Counted from the first letter of the stretch, positions 1-54,500 are shown. The stretch: DNA of 64,000 nucleotides from Apteryx mantelli (GCF_036417845.1 NC_089978.1:135402288-135466287); one strand, 5' to 3'. Program-made: numbers and translations. Notes: generated from the letters alone by a model not told the origin.

Positions 1-39287
<39,287 letters not shown>

Positions 39288-39521
39288 ATCTCCAGAAGCA
39301 ATGTCTTGTAGAGCAGGGGTTGTTCAGGGCAATGTCTTCCCTTCTGGTCCCCTCTGCAAAATCATGGAGTGAAGTAGATGCCAGGCTTCAGCTAAAAGCC
39401 CACAGAGCACCCTGAGAGGGAAGGTTATGGGCCAGGGAAAGCCAGAGAGGGAGAGTGTAACCAGAGACTCCCTGCCCCCTCCTGTTCAATCTGTGCTTGG
39501 ACACAGCAGCCGTTTCCCTGC

Positions 39522-39575
39522 TTTAATATCTCTCTGCTGCCCTGGCACTGGGACAGCTCAGTAAATTAACAGGTG
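39522..39575 (-). promoter_or_regulatory. Putative promoter of CLCN1 exon 1b
   Basis: On the minus strand a CACCTG E-box (39,570-39,575), of the type bound by myogenic bHLH factors, precedes ATATTAAA (39,522-39,529), a weak TATA-like element. A start about 30 bases downstream of the latter would fall near 39.49 kb and give a 5' UTR of about 200 bases. This is assigned by motif and position only. Confidence 0.3.
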
Positions 39576-40232
39576 GTGAGGTTTTCCTCTCATTTCTCAG
39601 GCAGTGTGACTCTTCACTGCATTTGGAAGTGGTCAAGTGTAGGACCATAGAGAGAAAGGGGGCCAATGACAGAGAGACTAGGGATGAAGACGGAAATCAA
39701 GAATGACCAAAATTAGAGACGAGAGAACCTTCTTGCAACTTGAGAAGAATTATTTACTATCACCTGTTTCAGGGACAACTTTGTGAAGTGTTAATACCTG
39801 ATAGGGCAAGCTCTCCCCAGAAGTCCTTGAAAGACTATTCTTTGTTTAAAGTACATGGTGTCCTCACATTTAACATAATTTGTCTCAAGTCTATACCATG
39901 TCTCAAGTATATCCATTATTTCTGATTCTCTGGGCATGATACTTCACCATAGCAAAATCCTCTTCTTCCCAGTGTTTGTACCTTCCCAAATCTTCATCCA
40001 ATGGCATAACCAGCACTCAGCCAAGCTGTATCTGTTTCAGCTCTTATAGATTGTTATTTCAATTTTCCTTCTAAAAATTTTCCCCATCATCCTCAGAAGT
40101 GAGTTTTATGTTTTGAAACATTCTTAGTGATATACAGATCCCCGCAAAGAATGCCTATAGTAAGCATCTAAATACATGTCCTCTCATTCCTTAGAACTGT
40201 TGTGAAAAGGTCTCTCATTTTCCTTGGGTAGT

Positions 40233-40256
40233 TATATATATATATATATATATATA
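40233..40256 (+). repeat. (TA)n microsatellite
   Basis: Twelve uninterrupted TA units between CLCN1 exon 1b and CASP2. Confidence 0.95.
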
Positions 40257-41285
40257 ATATTTGATTAGAGATTACATTGAAATATGGAAGTTGAAACAAC
40301 AAAATAATGATGCTAAAGATACCCAAATTGTTATAGCTAAAACTAGTCCAAAGCTACTTAATAGCATAGTCTGGAAGGGATTATGGGATTTTGAGGATCT
40401 TGGAATGTCAGTAGGGGCATAAGGTAAGGATCCTGCCTCCTGCCCTTCTTGTGTCTTCTGGGTCTTTGTCACAAGAAAAGCAAGGAGTAACTAAGAGGGC
40501 AAAGAGACAGGAGAAAGGGTGGAGGCAGAGCACTGCTCTGGACTACTGCCTTGAGAAACAGAGCACAGAGCAGTAGTGGTAACTGCTACATTCTTGGTTG
40601 AGTGGTAGCTATCATCTCCTATATCCTAAGGCAGCAGCAAGCCCAGAGCTCTGTGGGCAGCAGAGCAGTTAATATGGGCTACAGCTCTTCCCACACCTGT
40701 TTTTCCCTCTGTTATCTGTAAAGCTTTTCAATCAGGGAAATCTATATATCTAGGCAAAGTAGCCAGCTACTTAGGGCAACGTCATAGCTTCCCAGGTTGT
40801 TCCCTCGCATTAAATAAGTTTGGATTATTTCTACATGTGACCTTTTCCCCCAACCCTTTACGTCATTTCTGTTTTGTAGACTTTCCAAAAAACTCCATCC
40901 AGTTTAGGATCATCTGAGTGCCAATGGCATGCTAGTTTGTGTATTTTTGTTAACCACCTGAATATATAACAGATCAAAATCTAGATACTTTCGCAATATA
41001 GCAAGATGTTCATCTTTGTCAAAGCATGGCTTCTACAGAAATGTTACTGTCTAAGCTGAACTGTGCTTATTTTGCAGCTTAAGATCATAACTTTTAGAAG
41101 TGATAATAGAAAAAAAAAGTTGAGCCTAAAAAACAAGGATTCCAGTTATTTTTTGCAAGGTAGAGAAGTGTGAATGTAACTCTGAATTCTTTGAAAGATG
41201 GAGTGAATTATACAGGAGGTGTCTTCTTAAGAATTTGTGTACACAGGCATAATAATGCAAAATAGCCAGGACATTTTAAGTGATA

Positions 41286-41568
41286 TGTAACAGTGACCAT
41301 AAGCAAGGCGCCAAAGCAGATGAACGGCAACAGAAGAATACTGACGCTTTACAACCACAAGCTGAATTGGCAATAGCCACAGCGCTAGGCCAAATAGCAT
41401 TACAAGTGTTCTTTGTGAAGCTAAACAAGACCAAGGCTGCTAATGCCTAATGGTTGATTATAACTTCTCTGGAGATTCTTGTATAATTCTTTCCCTTTAA
41501 AAGAAACTTCTTTTCTATACATATACTCTGCTGACATCACAACTGTGTAATAAAGAAGATCCATTACA
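41286..41568 (+). mobile_element. Probable solo LTR, 283 bases
   Basis: Starts TGTAACAG and ends CCATTACA, so the ends form the inverted TGTAA/TTACA expected of an LTR. Inside are a TATA-like CCTTTAAAAGAA (about 41,495) and a polyadenylation signal AATAAAG (41,549-41,554) close to the 3' end, in that order. No internal retroviral genes flank it. A clean target-site duplication is not visible. Confidence 0.6.
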
Positions 41569-43724
41569 TAGACGGTATTTTCTTTTCTTGTATTTCGTTA
41601 AGCTTAATAATTTAATGAGGTGATGTAGTGAAGAATTCTCATACCCTGATGACAAGAATATCACAATACATTGCTGCCTGCAACATGTCAACAGTGTACA
41701 GGAGGAGTCTCAGCTAGGCACAAATTTTATTTTACAAAATGTTGTATACCTTACCTTATAGATTGTCAAACAAATCTTTTGATGTTTTTGCAAGCATGCC
41801 TTCTTTCAATGCCATTCTGTACATCTTTTTTTTAAAAAAAAGATCAATGGCTATTTTTACAGTCAAATCCTTTAAGTATCTATCACTTTTTATAAAGACA
41901 AATGGGGAAACAAAATCAATTTGAAATTACTAGTTGTATTCATTTACTGAATCGTTCCACTAACACAGTGATTTTCATTCAATTTGGATTTGTAAAATAC
42001 CTTGTCTAAATCCAGTTCCATTCATTGTTTTCACTCCCCTTTCCACAAAACAAAATAGAACAAAACTTTCAACATTCTTCTTCTTACCTTTTATTTTTAA
42101 GCCAAAATATAAACCGGTTAATATTTTCTTGCTATCCCACCTATTTAAATTGTTCATTAAACTATGCTGGTAGTTTAAATCTTATTTCTCTAAAAACAAA
42201 AACATCTTGTTTACTTTATCTTCTGTTCTACTACAAACACTTTCTGCACAGGTAGATGTTGGTGATTCCACTCTTCCACACAATTACTAGATTTCTGGTA
42301 CCAGCATTTGGTATTACTGAAATACTAATGTATCTCTTTCCATAAACACAGAGCTCAGAAGAAAGAGCCTTCTAGGTGTCACAGGTGACACAGAATAAGT
42401 GACAACCTGTACTGGATCTGGATACTGGGATTTATTTAAGAATGAACAAGATTAGAGCTTTTACCCTTGGCTCCCCCTCAGTGCACTTCTGATCTGTGAA
42501 GGTGGGACAGAAAGTGGTGTTGGTTCTGTGCTGCAGTTAGCTGTCTCAAGCATTACCAGCCAAGGTCCCTAGGCATCCCCTTATATTCATCCCTGCGCAG
42601 CTCTCTGACCTCCTGGATCTTTCCCCACTTCCAGAATCTTTCCTCCAACCAGAATCTTCACCTTCCTTCTGGGTCCCCTTCCTCTTTCCAAGACCCCTTA
42701 TCTTTTTCAGGAATCTTTGTTTTCAGCACCAGCTCTTCTTTCTGGAACACCAGGCCCCCAGTTTTCCCAATCTAGTCTTTGTGGAGAAGCGCAACACATG
42801 ATCGGTCTCCCAATTGGTGGTTCTGTCTCATGTCTCTTTTTTAATTTATTAACTTTTACTTAGTTCAGGTGTTATCAAAATTTACAACCAGTCCAAACTG
42901 GTTACAGCTAGTAAGTAGCAGGCTTCTGCTTGAGAGTTCAAAAGTTCAGTTTCTGACATTCACCCACACATACACATAAACCCTATTATCTGCTGCCTGG
43001 TAGTGTTCACAATTTAAGTTATTATTTATTTATTTGTTTATTTTATTTTTTTACCTACAACACTAGGGTACGTGTATTTTGCCTATTTTGTTCTTGACAC
43101 TCACTCAAAAGCACAAGAGACTAGTATCTGGAGTAAAGATATTCTTTACTCATGTAAGGACTTGGTTTCATTCAGCTTCCTTATTTGCATCCTACAAGCA
43201 CCATCTGAGTCTGCAGGGAATCGCACCACTGTGTGGATTTGAAAAACAAGATACCATCTTGTTATGGCAATGATATATGGTGAGAGCAAAATGCATTCAG
43301 AGCAATGTTTCTATTATTTGTAACTTCACAGAAACAGGTATATGAAAACAGAGAATAATTAAGACACTTCTTATGTCTACTTTCTCAGTATAATCAATTG
43401 GGATTTAATCACAGTTTTTCTACAAAGATACACTAATAATCCTGAATTTATTCAAGATTTTGCAGGACCCCATGTACTGGGTACCCATCAACACACATTT
43501 CTTCCTGATTGAGCACTGTTGTAAGGATGTGTGTGTTCCATCAGAATAGGCATGCCACATTCAAATTACTAACTATGTAACAAAATAAAGAAACAAACAT
43601 GAACTCTGGAAGATACTATCTTAAGAAATTATGCAAAATTCTCCTTATACAGAAGTTTCATTTCTGTGCAGAGATATAGTTCTCCAAAGGGAAGATATGG
43701 TACAGATTAATCAAACAAGAGTTC

Positions 43725-45419
43725 TTTATTTTGACACCTCAAGGCAGTAAAATATAGGTATACAAAAAGTATATACGAAAGTGGCAGTGATAATGCAACT
43801 TGATGCAATCCTACAGAAAGGTAATTCTTACCATTTCAAAGAAGGAGCACTCAGGAAGAAAATGTTTATATTCCAGGGAGAAACAACACCCCTAAATTGG
43901 TATCTTAACATTAGAGTAAGGCATCCATTGGCAAGTATGATCCTAGATCTGCTTATCACGTGTTGTGTGCAAGATAAACTGCATCCCTTTGTGCTTCCTA
44001 TTCATTTCTATCTTGAAACACAGATTAAAAAAAGCCACACTTACATAAAAAGAACAAGGCAGGAACTGTCAACCTACTGTGACAGAATAGAGAAGACAGA
44101 GACTCAAGTATACAGACTGTAGTCAGTACGTAATCCAGTATATCAGGATTTAGGCTACCACAAAACAGAACAATGCCCATCTCCCCCATCACATTACATG
44201 GCAGCAACTGAAACAGGACATGAGGCAAATTACAGTATGAAGAGAATGCGTAGGAAACTTCCAAAAGAAGTGATGGATTATGCCACTGCATTTCTGATTG
44301 ACCAGTTATAGTGACACTTTGCAAACAATACTGGCTAAACAAACAGCTTTAAATGATCATGGCTGAAGGAAGAAAACTCACAGAATAAGGGTGATCATAA
44401 TGTGAAATTCTTCCCTTTTAAATGAAAGGGAAACAAACTGCAATGATGAATAATCCAAGCAATATGCTTAGACTGTAAAGAGCTTCCTTGAATAATTTTG
44501 TTAATTAAACAAACAAAAGACAAGATCCTTCTGTACACTGTTGTGGGGTTTCAGTCATATAGTGCAATTTATAGACTGCTGAGAAGTTGATGGAGTGTCT
44601 GAATGCTGTATTTATTGTGACATGTAGCTACAATGGCAAACTAATTCATCAAAGTGATACTCTACACCGTTGCTCACATTTGGGACCAAGGGGAGCTAAT
44701 CTAGAATTTCTAGATTCAAAACTATTTCTGGGGCAGTTTATGGAGACCCATTCCCGCATACAGGGAGTCCAGTAACTCCATTTATTTTCCTGCTAACCTG
44801 GGATGTCTTGTGGTTCTGATAACTTGGCTACAGAAGGAGTATGTGCAAAGTTAGACTTTAAGTGATGAATTGTGAAGTGTCAAGTACTGAAACAGTAGCA
44901 TTTTAGAAAGGAGAAGGATTCTCTTTCACAAGGGAGTCCTTTTCTAACATGCACAGGATGTGACTGTGCTGCATGAAGAACCAAGCAAAATTACTTAAAA
45001 ATGTTGATATAAAAGCATAAATAGCAATTTATGAATAATTTTCATTTCAGAAAGACTTTTCCAAAAATCTATATGAATAGTCAGTTTCCTTTTTTGCATT
45101 CATGTTGCTTACAAGTACCCTTATGTCTCCTTCCAAAGGATGTTGCCACTTCTTCCTAGTTCCAGTTCTGATCTGTTCATCAACATCTATACATATGGAA
45201 TACGCCAGGACATTACAACTTTAAACCCTGAATTGAATCAGATTACCAATAGTTGCCAGATTATTTTAGAAAAAGACTTCAAAAATTGGCCTAGCCAGAC
45301 ATAAACAAGCATTCCTTGCTTGGGCACCTGACATCAAAGTCCGCAAGAAAAGAAACGTAGACAACCATACTCAAGAGTTCAGCTTTGGCAGTATAACTCT
45401 TCCAATAGAACTGGCAGGG
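43725..45419 (-). other. CASP2: CASP2 3' UTR (predicted)
   Basis: Sequence downstream of the CASP2 stop. Minus-strand AATAAA signals lie at 44,781-44,786, 44,611-44,616 and 43,725-43,730; which is used cannot be told. No other gene is visible here. Confidence 0.4.
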
Positions 45420-45554
45420 TTAATTTCGTGCCAGGTAGCCAGGAAACAGGTAAAGGTCCCGACAGAGTGTGCTACAGTATTCTGACATTTCCTTACAGCG
45501 ATGGAATTCTGTGCCTGGGGCATAACCTTCTCTTTGTTTGATCTGTCTATTCAC
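45420..45554 (-). CDS. CASP2: CASP2 exon 11 (last coding exon)
   Basis: 135 bases with stop (acceptor TTTTTAG|GTGA). Encodes [20 protein letters not shown] to FPGYLARN. The central [20 protein letters not shown] is identical to human. The last residues (YLARN) differ from human HPPT. Confidence 0.95.
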   Translation of the reverse strand: MNRQIKQREGYAPGTEFHRCKEMSEYCSTLCRDLYLFPGYLARN

Positions 45555-48500
45555 CTAAAAATGAGAGAAAAAAAATTACTGGAATAATTAATAAAACAGA
45601 AGTAAGGAAAGTGTCATCACCTGCCTTACTCATAAGTTATTTTATTTGACTTATCAAGTAGTCCCCTGTATACTGCCTTTCTAAACTACAGGAAGCATTC
45701 AGAACTAGGGTGCAGTTCCACAGCAGATCAGGTTATCATGGTCACATTGCTGACTTCCCCCCATATTCTTAACCTTTCCCTTGTATTAGTCCAAGTGCTT
45801 GCGCGGCTATATGGTGAGCCAGTTCAGGGAATGAACTTATCTGAAAAATAAAATTATCGCTATACAAGAAAAGTGATTCCTTTTAAGCCAGATTAATTCT
45901 CCTCATAAATTCACCAGATGGTCACACAAGTACAAGAGAAGGAGTCAAAGAAACACACCATTCTTTACTTTGATTAAACTGCTGTGGAACCGTACCATTA
46001 ATTCTACCTAACTGCTAGCAATAACTATGACAAGAAGTTCTCTGTACATTAATGGAGTAGAAAGTAATTGTTTCGCAAAGAATAGGACAAGAACACTTGC
46101 TTTAAGAGTAGATTAAACCTGGCAAGTTGAACCAATGGAGGGCTCTTGAGAAACCTGGTAAATGTGGGACAGGAAAGATACTCTAGCTCACCTTCACCAA
46201 CATGTCAGCTACATGAGTGTCTCGGGAGTCCTCTGCAAACACAGAGGTGAGAGCCTCGATATACCAGGATCCACGCTTGGTGTTTCGCATGGCAGCAGTG
46301 CCTGAGAATAAAGAGTGTATATGATGAAGTTCCTGAGGGAAGACAGACAAATGCAACCTCCTTAGGCCCCAAGAACTAGGGCCTCTCCCTAGTACCTTTC
46401 AGACAAGCATATCCACAGATCATATCAGACCGTGTAGGCAGACGTAGCTTGAGATTTTCTTCCTTGTTTGCATCACTTTCCTCACAGCCTGGGGAATCTG
46501 ACCGTTCTTTCCCATCTCTTTGATCCACTCCCCGGTCTGTCTCATCTAGGGGAACAATGAGGAGGAGGGGAAAAAAAGGAAGGGGAGAAATTATCCTAAA
46601 TTCTAGGATGTAGTTTTCCTGTATTCCATCATTATCTTTGAGTCCTGGTCAGCAATCCCACAACTGTTGTAAAGCAGACAGCTTTTGCATGAACTATTAG
46701 CTTTTTCAGCTGTTTTTAAAACTTATCTGCAAGTTCTTCTGCACAAACTAATGCAGATACCAACAAGTGCTCAACCTGTTCAGCCTGATGTGACTGTTAG
46801 TCTGCATGCTGATTGGATTTTTCTTCCCTCCCTTCCTATGCAGACTGAGGGGTAATCGACAAAGCAAAAGTTTTTGGTCGTTCTTCATGAAGCATGAAGG
46901 ATGTGATGCCTAGCCCTAAAAGTTTCTCTTTCCCACTTTTGATATCACAGAAATTGCAAAAATGTCTAGTCTAGTTTGCAATGCTAACTACCAACTTATT
47001 ACAGAACTCAAAGAGAACTATACATTTAGTCTCTAAGATATATGCACAAGAAAAATCAAAAAACACAGACCAAATAACTCATCTAGTTCAAAATCCTGCC
47101 TATAATATCACTTGCTTCAATGAGAAGCATAAATTCTGCAATAGGAAAATGCAAAATAATTTGACCCCAAACACTAAAGACAGAGATCTCTAGCACATGT
47201 GGACATTAGTTTAAAACCTGGAGAACATTTAATGTCCTTGGAGTCTCCTCCTCTGGAGATATTCAAAACACGCCTGGATGCAATCCTGTGCAATGTGCTC
47301 TAGGTGACCGTGCTTGAGCAGGGGGGTTGGACTAGATGATCTCCAGAGGTCCCTTCCAACCTCAGTGATTCTGTGATTCTGTGATTCCAGGATTCATTAG
47401 ATTTATTATGACAATTCTGGATATTCTCAATTGGTTGTTAACAGTTTCCATTTTAATCTAGAATAACTGCTTGGTTGCAATAACTTTAACAGTCCAGGTA
47501 TGTTGCAATAAAAATGAAACTACATTAGGAATAGCTTTTACAGACTTTCTATATGATTTTGTCCTTTCTTCTTGTGTTATAAGATGAAAATCTCTTATTC
47601 TCCTTTCTTCCTAATAGCATGGGCCAGAATTTAGGTTTAAAAAGTGTTAAGTGTTCACCTCAGAGGCCTACTGGTTAGGATGGCTCTAGGTTTTAGTTGC
47701 TAGGTTGTGCCTAAGAAATGCATTTCTAACCCTTCTTCCCACATATAAGCAGTACTGCTGGTGGCAGCTCATAATTATGCACAGGGGATGGTTAGTTCAT
47801 AGGGCGGCAAGGTCATTCTTCTTTTCCTCCAGAATAAAAGGAGAAGTGGGAGCAATGTGACTATAGACAGGCTAGATTTAGCCTACAACTAAGGCGCTAC
47901 AGCTCAAGATTTAATGAATACCTTCATCCTCTCTTTAAGGAGTTTTCACCACACTTTTTTTTCATGGTTTTCCTCACACTTCTCCAAACCATTTTAGTTC
48001 TATGCCTTCTTAAACATTTAGAGTACTGTTCATAATGTATGTTATTTCAGATAAGATGACACAGGTAATTTTATAATGAAACTATATTATCCACACTGTC
48101 ATCATCCCATAAAGTGTAAAGTCAAAGTGTTTTTGATCAAAGCTTCAGAAGAAGTAGAAGTCATTATTAATTTTTCTTCAAACACCATCCCAGTTCACTT
48201 GCCAATGTTAATTGAAAAGTGTAAACAATTAATGCCATCAAGTCATTCTTCTGAATGCTTAACCTCTAATTTATATCACCAGTAACTGGTATGCAAACTG
48301 ATCCAGCCCGTTTGTATTTCCCTGAAGTTCCTCACACAGACCCTTCTTGCCCTGATTGATTTAAGTAACTGCCAACTGCACATCTGCCATCATTTGCCAC
48401 AGTTCTTCATTTTTTTGAATTATCTACTATATTAACCCCAGCAGCTAATCAGCTTTAAAGCCTCTGAAATGAAGTGAACTCCGACTATTTGTCTTTTTCC

Positions 48501-51500
48501 ATTGCTTTCTGTTGCCACCAATTTTTGATCCACGACAATAAGTGGACTACTTTAATTCTTTAGTAGACTCTGGCAAAAGGATTTTTGGAAATTAAGTAGT
48601 ACCAGCTCTTCTTTATCTACATTTTTGAATGTGTTATTAATAGAAGAGAGACAACTATTTTACATATAGTTAGGGAGAAAGAATAACCTATGCATTTCCA
48701 TTTTGTTTCAACTGGTTCCAGCTAATGCGCATGGGATTAAGATATTCATAACTAATCTAAAATCTCTCAGACTACTTTTATAGCCTTTTAAATATGAATT
48801 TTTAAGAAAGCAGTATTGGCTAGTCTAACCTTTGAATGCTAACTAGAGAAACTATACACTTTTGCTGGCAGCTTATTTAATTCACAAGTAGCTTTGCCTT
48901 CCAACTATTAATGAAAGTTTACAAGAAAGGTTAATAAAAGGCAGTTTATTCTTTAAACTACAAGATTTTTCCCTTTCAGTTGCTCAAGTCTCAGTCGTTT
49001 GCCTATTGCAATATCCCAGTGTACAGCGTGTTGTAGAGAAAGCTTCTTACTCTTTCCTAACTGACACCTTCTTGGGAAAAGGAAGGCCAAGCCTATTTTG
49101 TTTATGTGGACAGAACAACTGTGGTAACATTACAGTCAAAAAAACAATTAGGTAAGCTGCCAATACTGGCTTATTACACGTATTTCCACACTGATAGGAG
49201 ACTGTACATTCACTTCTCTTCAAGAATATCTGACAGTTAAATAACATCAGGAAAGCAATCACATTAAATTCATATTGTAAACACATATATTGTAATATTC
49301 CCAAATGCTATAAGGATCAAGTATTTTTATTGATATCTAAAATATTTTTATTGTAGAGATTAGAATTTTTCTGCATTAGAATTAAACTCGTGTAGATAAC
49401 AGTTGAATGAAATGTGCACTTCGGTGGAGGACAAAATATAAAGCTCAGCTAAAAATGAAAAAGAAGGGAGAAAATTGCAAGGGACAAGGGAAGAGAAGGG
49501 GGAAAAGCATGCACACTAGAAAGGATATTTCAGGCTTCTCTATCACAAGAGAAAAAAAAAAAGTTTTCCATGACAGAACTTCTCTTTGGAGTATCTGCAG
49601 TTTCACAGCAGTGCTCAAAAAGTGCAAACATTTCAGGGAAAAATTTAGTCATCAGCAGATCTGAAAGCTAGTTTGTTACACACCATATTTAGTTACAAAA
49701 GGAGCAAAATAATTAGTAGAAATGATAAAAAACAATAGGAACATGAAGAGTGAAAAAAGCCACAAGTCTATGAGAACTAAGGAAAGAATTCTATAACTGC
49801 AATAATATATGAAAAAGGGCATAAGGAAAGGTCAGATGAAGGTTGCGAGAGCAGGAAAGGGGCAGGGGGAAGGAAAAAGACTTGGAGCCAACTCAAGAAA
49901 CACCAACACAAGAGATGCAACATATCTAGGATCAAGAGAAAGACAGGACCTCAGACAAGATTCCAGTGCTAATGTACCACTCCATGCTGTGCTGTAATTA
50001 GAACACCATATGCCTCACTACCTCTATTTCAGGCATAGCAAGAGAAAGCTTCAGCATATGATATGGAATATGACAGGGCTTTCCATTACTAAGGTGCTCT
50101 GGGGTCTGCAAGTCAATGCACACACCTCATGCAGAGCGAAAGACACTTACAGAGCAACATATGCAGTGGCAGCAGCAGGGCAGAGGGAGGTGAATATGGG
50201 TTCCACTTACACCTGAGAGAAGCTTTTCTCCTGAAAGAGGAGAGTTGACAGCAAGTTGAATGTGAGGGTGTGTATGTGTGCAAATGAGCCTTAATGGCAT
50301 GCCAAATACATGGCTTTTAGTATTTGGACACTCACCTCCCCGGCAGGCCTGAATAAAGAACATTTTGGGCTTATTCTGGAGATTTGGACAGTTTGCATTA
50401 TCAAAGAGCTGGAAAGCCTCCTGCAACTAAGAGAAGAAATAAGGTAAGTATTCTTCACTGCAGCCTTCTGTGAGCTGCAACCTAAATGGCTCACTTTACT
50501 TCACTGTATTTTGGTTATTACCTCACTACTCTTGATATTTTCCCCTTTATTTCACTTATTTAATTCCCCTCCAAACAATCACACTGGTCAGACCACAGGT
50601 CCATCCAGCTCTGTATCCTGTGTCTGACAGTGGCCATACACAAATACCTAGGAAGGAGTATAAAAGCAGGGCAATTATACCTGACAGATCGCTCTAATAC
50701 TGTCCCTCCCAGCCTCTAAACATTTTTAGCTCAGAAACTTTTTGAGTTGGGTGTTTTATATGTATTTTGTAACTTTCAGCATCACCTACAAAGATGTCCA
50801 GTCTCCTCTTGAACCCATATAAATATTTTGTATTCTTAACATTTTTTTGTAAGAAGTTTCCCAGGTCAACTATTCACTGTGTGACAAACATCTCCTTTTG
50901 CTTATTTTCAACCTTACTCCCATTAGTTTCATTTGATGCACACTAGTACTTGTATGGGAGGAGAGAATGAACTAATTGGTTCCTATCTGCCCTATTTCTA
51001 CACCATTCCTTATCTTCCAGATCTCTCACAGCACCCCCACACTTTGCTTCTCACATGCTCTTATTTTTCCTTTTTTAAAAAAGTAGATCCTCAGTCTCCT
51101 CATCACTTCCCCTCCTAATTTTTTCTCTTTACATCTAGGAAAGTAACAACGGAATCTAGAGCACATCGGTCACAGGAATATACCTGTAGTAGTTTGCCAT
51201 CAGTGCCATAAACCCCACCCTCCACACCATGGGAAAGTAAGGCTATAATGCAGGAATCCACATCCCGATGATCTGGCAGCTTAGAGAATCTCTGCAATGC
51301 ATTGTGCATCTCCTGGAAGAGAGAAAAAAAAGTGTTTAATGATTCCCATATTTGCACAGGGAAAATGGGTGAATGTACAAGGATAAATAAAAACGGCCTG
51401 CCTGTTATGGAACAAACCCAACAAACACACCAAATTTACAGCACAAAAGACATCTGTTCCATAATAATACGTGTTGTGAGGTAAGCAATCTCCCACTTAC

Positions 51501-54500
51501 CTGTGCAGTTTGATCATGAAAGACAGTCACTTGGTACCCAAGATGCTTGAAAAGCATCTCCAGTGCAGTACAGTCCACATCTCCCCCTGAGCGGTACTCC
51601 AAGTCCTTCTCACTACTGAAATGCATATTGCTGAGAATAAGTGCTAAGCCTCGTGGCTCTGATATCAGTTTATATGCCTGAGAAGAACAAAGAAGGTTTA
51701 ATATAGGTAAATTTAGCCTGCACAAGGAAATAATACAGTTTCAGAGTAGAATAGCAATCCCTGCATACCTGCTTAATTACTGAAAATCTGTAAGATATCT
51801 AGTTTGAGAAGGCACAAAAGCAGCAGAGGTCAAATTTTGGAAGTGTTTTTTTTTTCTTTTTTTAAATTTATCAAATGTTTATATTGCAAAGGGTCCTAAG
51901 GCAGCTCTTTCTGCAAGTCTCTGCAGCTGATGTCCCTGTAAAGTTGCATTATTAAGATGTTGTAATAGCTTGCCTTATTTCCCCTCTTAACAGAAACACA
52001 GATTTTATATTTCAAATTGTTAGGTCTTGCTAACTTCCCTTCCCTCCCCTTCCCCCAAACACACCCCCAACATGACCCCACATATTTTGGTCAACATCAA
52101 CATCAACAACCTTAGGACATTATGTAAATTTTAGATAACATTTCTTAATTGCTGTTCGGAGCAGGTAAAAATGTAAAATAACACGAGTGCAATTGTAACA
52201 GCAAGAGATTGTCAATCACTGATCCTGAGAGTTATGAGGCTGGAAAAAAACGTTAATAGAGAAAAAACTAACTTAAGGAAGGTGTCTTTGAACTCAGTTC
52301 CTCCTTGCCCCTTCCACTCTAACAACAGCAAACTGATAGTAAATTGGTTACTAACACTGCCTTCAACTGGAAATGAAGTTTAATACTGAAAGAGGATACC
52401 AAATAGGGTGCAACCACAGACAGATGTAAAAATAGGCAAGTTGGGCCCATACTGATGCACCCCAATTAGGCCTCCCCAACAGACAGTTAAAAAAATCTGT
52501 TTTGCTGCATGTATAATCTGTGATAGAAGCATTAAGTGTTAATACATTGTGTATCTCTACTAGAAGAAGCTGTCCTGCTACACAAAATGATTCATCTTCC
52601 TAATGCCCCCCCCCAACCTATGCATTACAAACAGAATAAACAAAACATAATTACACTATCTACACAATGTCTGCAACTAGAGAAGACGATCCAGGTTGTT
52701 CTACCGGGTACAAAACAGAATTCTGATCTGGTTCTTGTGTCTAAGGAGAGAATCTTCCTAAGCCAGCTGGCAGTTAAAACAGCCAAGACTGTGATAGCAA
52801 GCTGAAACACAGTCCTAATATCTTACAGTCATTTGCAGAGTGTCTCAGCACAGAGAAGAACAAGCGACAAAGTAGATAATGATACAGATAGATAAACATG
52901 AGGCAACAATATAGGCAACTTACAAACACAGAGCAAAAAACAGAAGACATTTCAAAGAGTTCTTCATGAATAAAAAACAGAGGCACAGATATGTATAGAG
53001 TCACAGTCCTTCTCAAAATTTCTTGACACTTATAAGTGGGAACTACATCAAATGGAACATGACTGGTTAACACTTCAGTTACACAGATGGCACAACACTA
53101 ATCCACATTGCAGCGAAGCATATGCTTCCAAGCAAGTAGTAAGTAGTGTTGTTTCAGTTGATATATCCAAACACTCCATATCTTGAGGAGATTTTGTCTA
53201 TCAACTACTTACCAAGTGCTGGTGATCACGATAGAATTCTGGAGTGCAGTGCTTCACTGGAGGAACTGGGGGACCATCTCCATTATCCCAGGAACGTTCC
53301 ACTGGTTCTGTGTGAAACATGCATATTAATAACAAAAATAAAAAAATTCTAACCGCAAAGCCTCTGCATTAAGGTCCTAAGCTACAAAATCTTAAGCATG
53401 TGCTTTTAGGCATGTTCCTGTATTATACTATTCATACCTCTAAAAATTTTGCTTGACCAGGGACTACAGACACACAATGAAACATAACAGAAAAAGCTAG
53501 ACTACTCAAATGGTATACTTACTTTTTCTACTCTTTATATTTTTAATTTGCTGCCCTGTTTGTGGTTTAACTTTAATTAAAGCCTAGCAAATTCAATTGC
53601 ACAGATTATGCAAACAGTATTCACACCTAAAATTACAGTTCTGCACTTTTCTGTTTTCTACTCTATCCCATCCCCTTCACAGTGAGGTTGACTAACTATT
53701 ACTAGAAATATTCAAACAAAATAATGCTTTTTCTTTCATAAAAGACCTCCCATTCTCACTGGATACAATTTCACTGCTTGTTTTATGCTGAATACTCGTA
53801 TAAGTGATCAAACTAGATGTTTCTAACTTCTATACAGGGCAATGCCCTTTTTAGTTCATCTGTCTGAACAACCCTTACCTCTGGACAGAAGCAGATGAGG
53901 GAATGAGAATCAATTAATTTTCATTTGCAGACAAACACTCATTCTCCTGTCCTGAAGAAACTGAGCTACTAACATTCATGACCTCCTTTGAAATCCTTTT
54001 GCAGCCTTTTGAACATAGCTCTCTGTTGAAGGAACATCTGCTCTAAAAAAAGAATCTTTGCACCTAACCCCCCCCCCCTTTAAAACCTAGACATTTGTTC
54101 TTTAATACCAGAAAGAGCTCCCTGTAACCAGCATCCAGTTAAAGAAGTGATTAGGGAACATTAGTACTCCAGGTATTACCAGAGACAACATAACAACCAG
54201 CAAGGTGATGCATTCCAACAACTAGTTCCTTGATCTAAGTCACAAATGCCTGCTTAAAAAAATGCTTATTTGCTGCACTCAAAGGAAGTTGAAAATCTGT
54301 TTTGGGCCCACATAACCTATGTAACGCCTTCTACTTAAACTTATATGCTAAGAAAGAAGTATAACTAAATTACAAAATATTGCTAGAAACCAGTATTAAT
54401 TTTTCTACACTTCTAGAACTACCTAAGTTAGCCACTGTTTCTTACAAATCTTAAAGAAAGAAGAAAAACTTTGAAAATCTGAAATTTTACAGTTGACATG

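Noticed and set aside
50127-50426. Apparent caspase sequence continuing past the active site as [11 protein letters not shown]
   Set aside because: The frame runs through a GTGAGT donor into the intron. With splicing to exon 9 the sequence becomes QACRGDETD.
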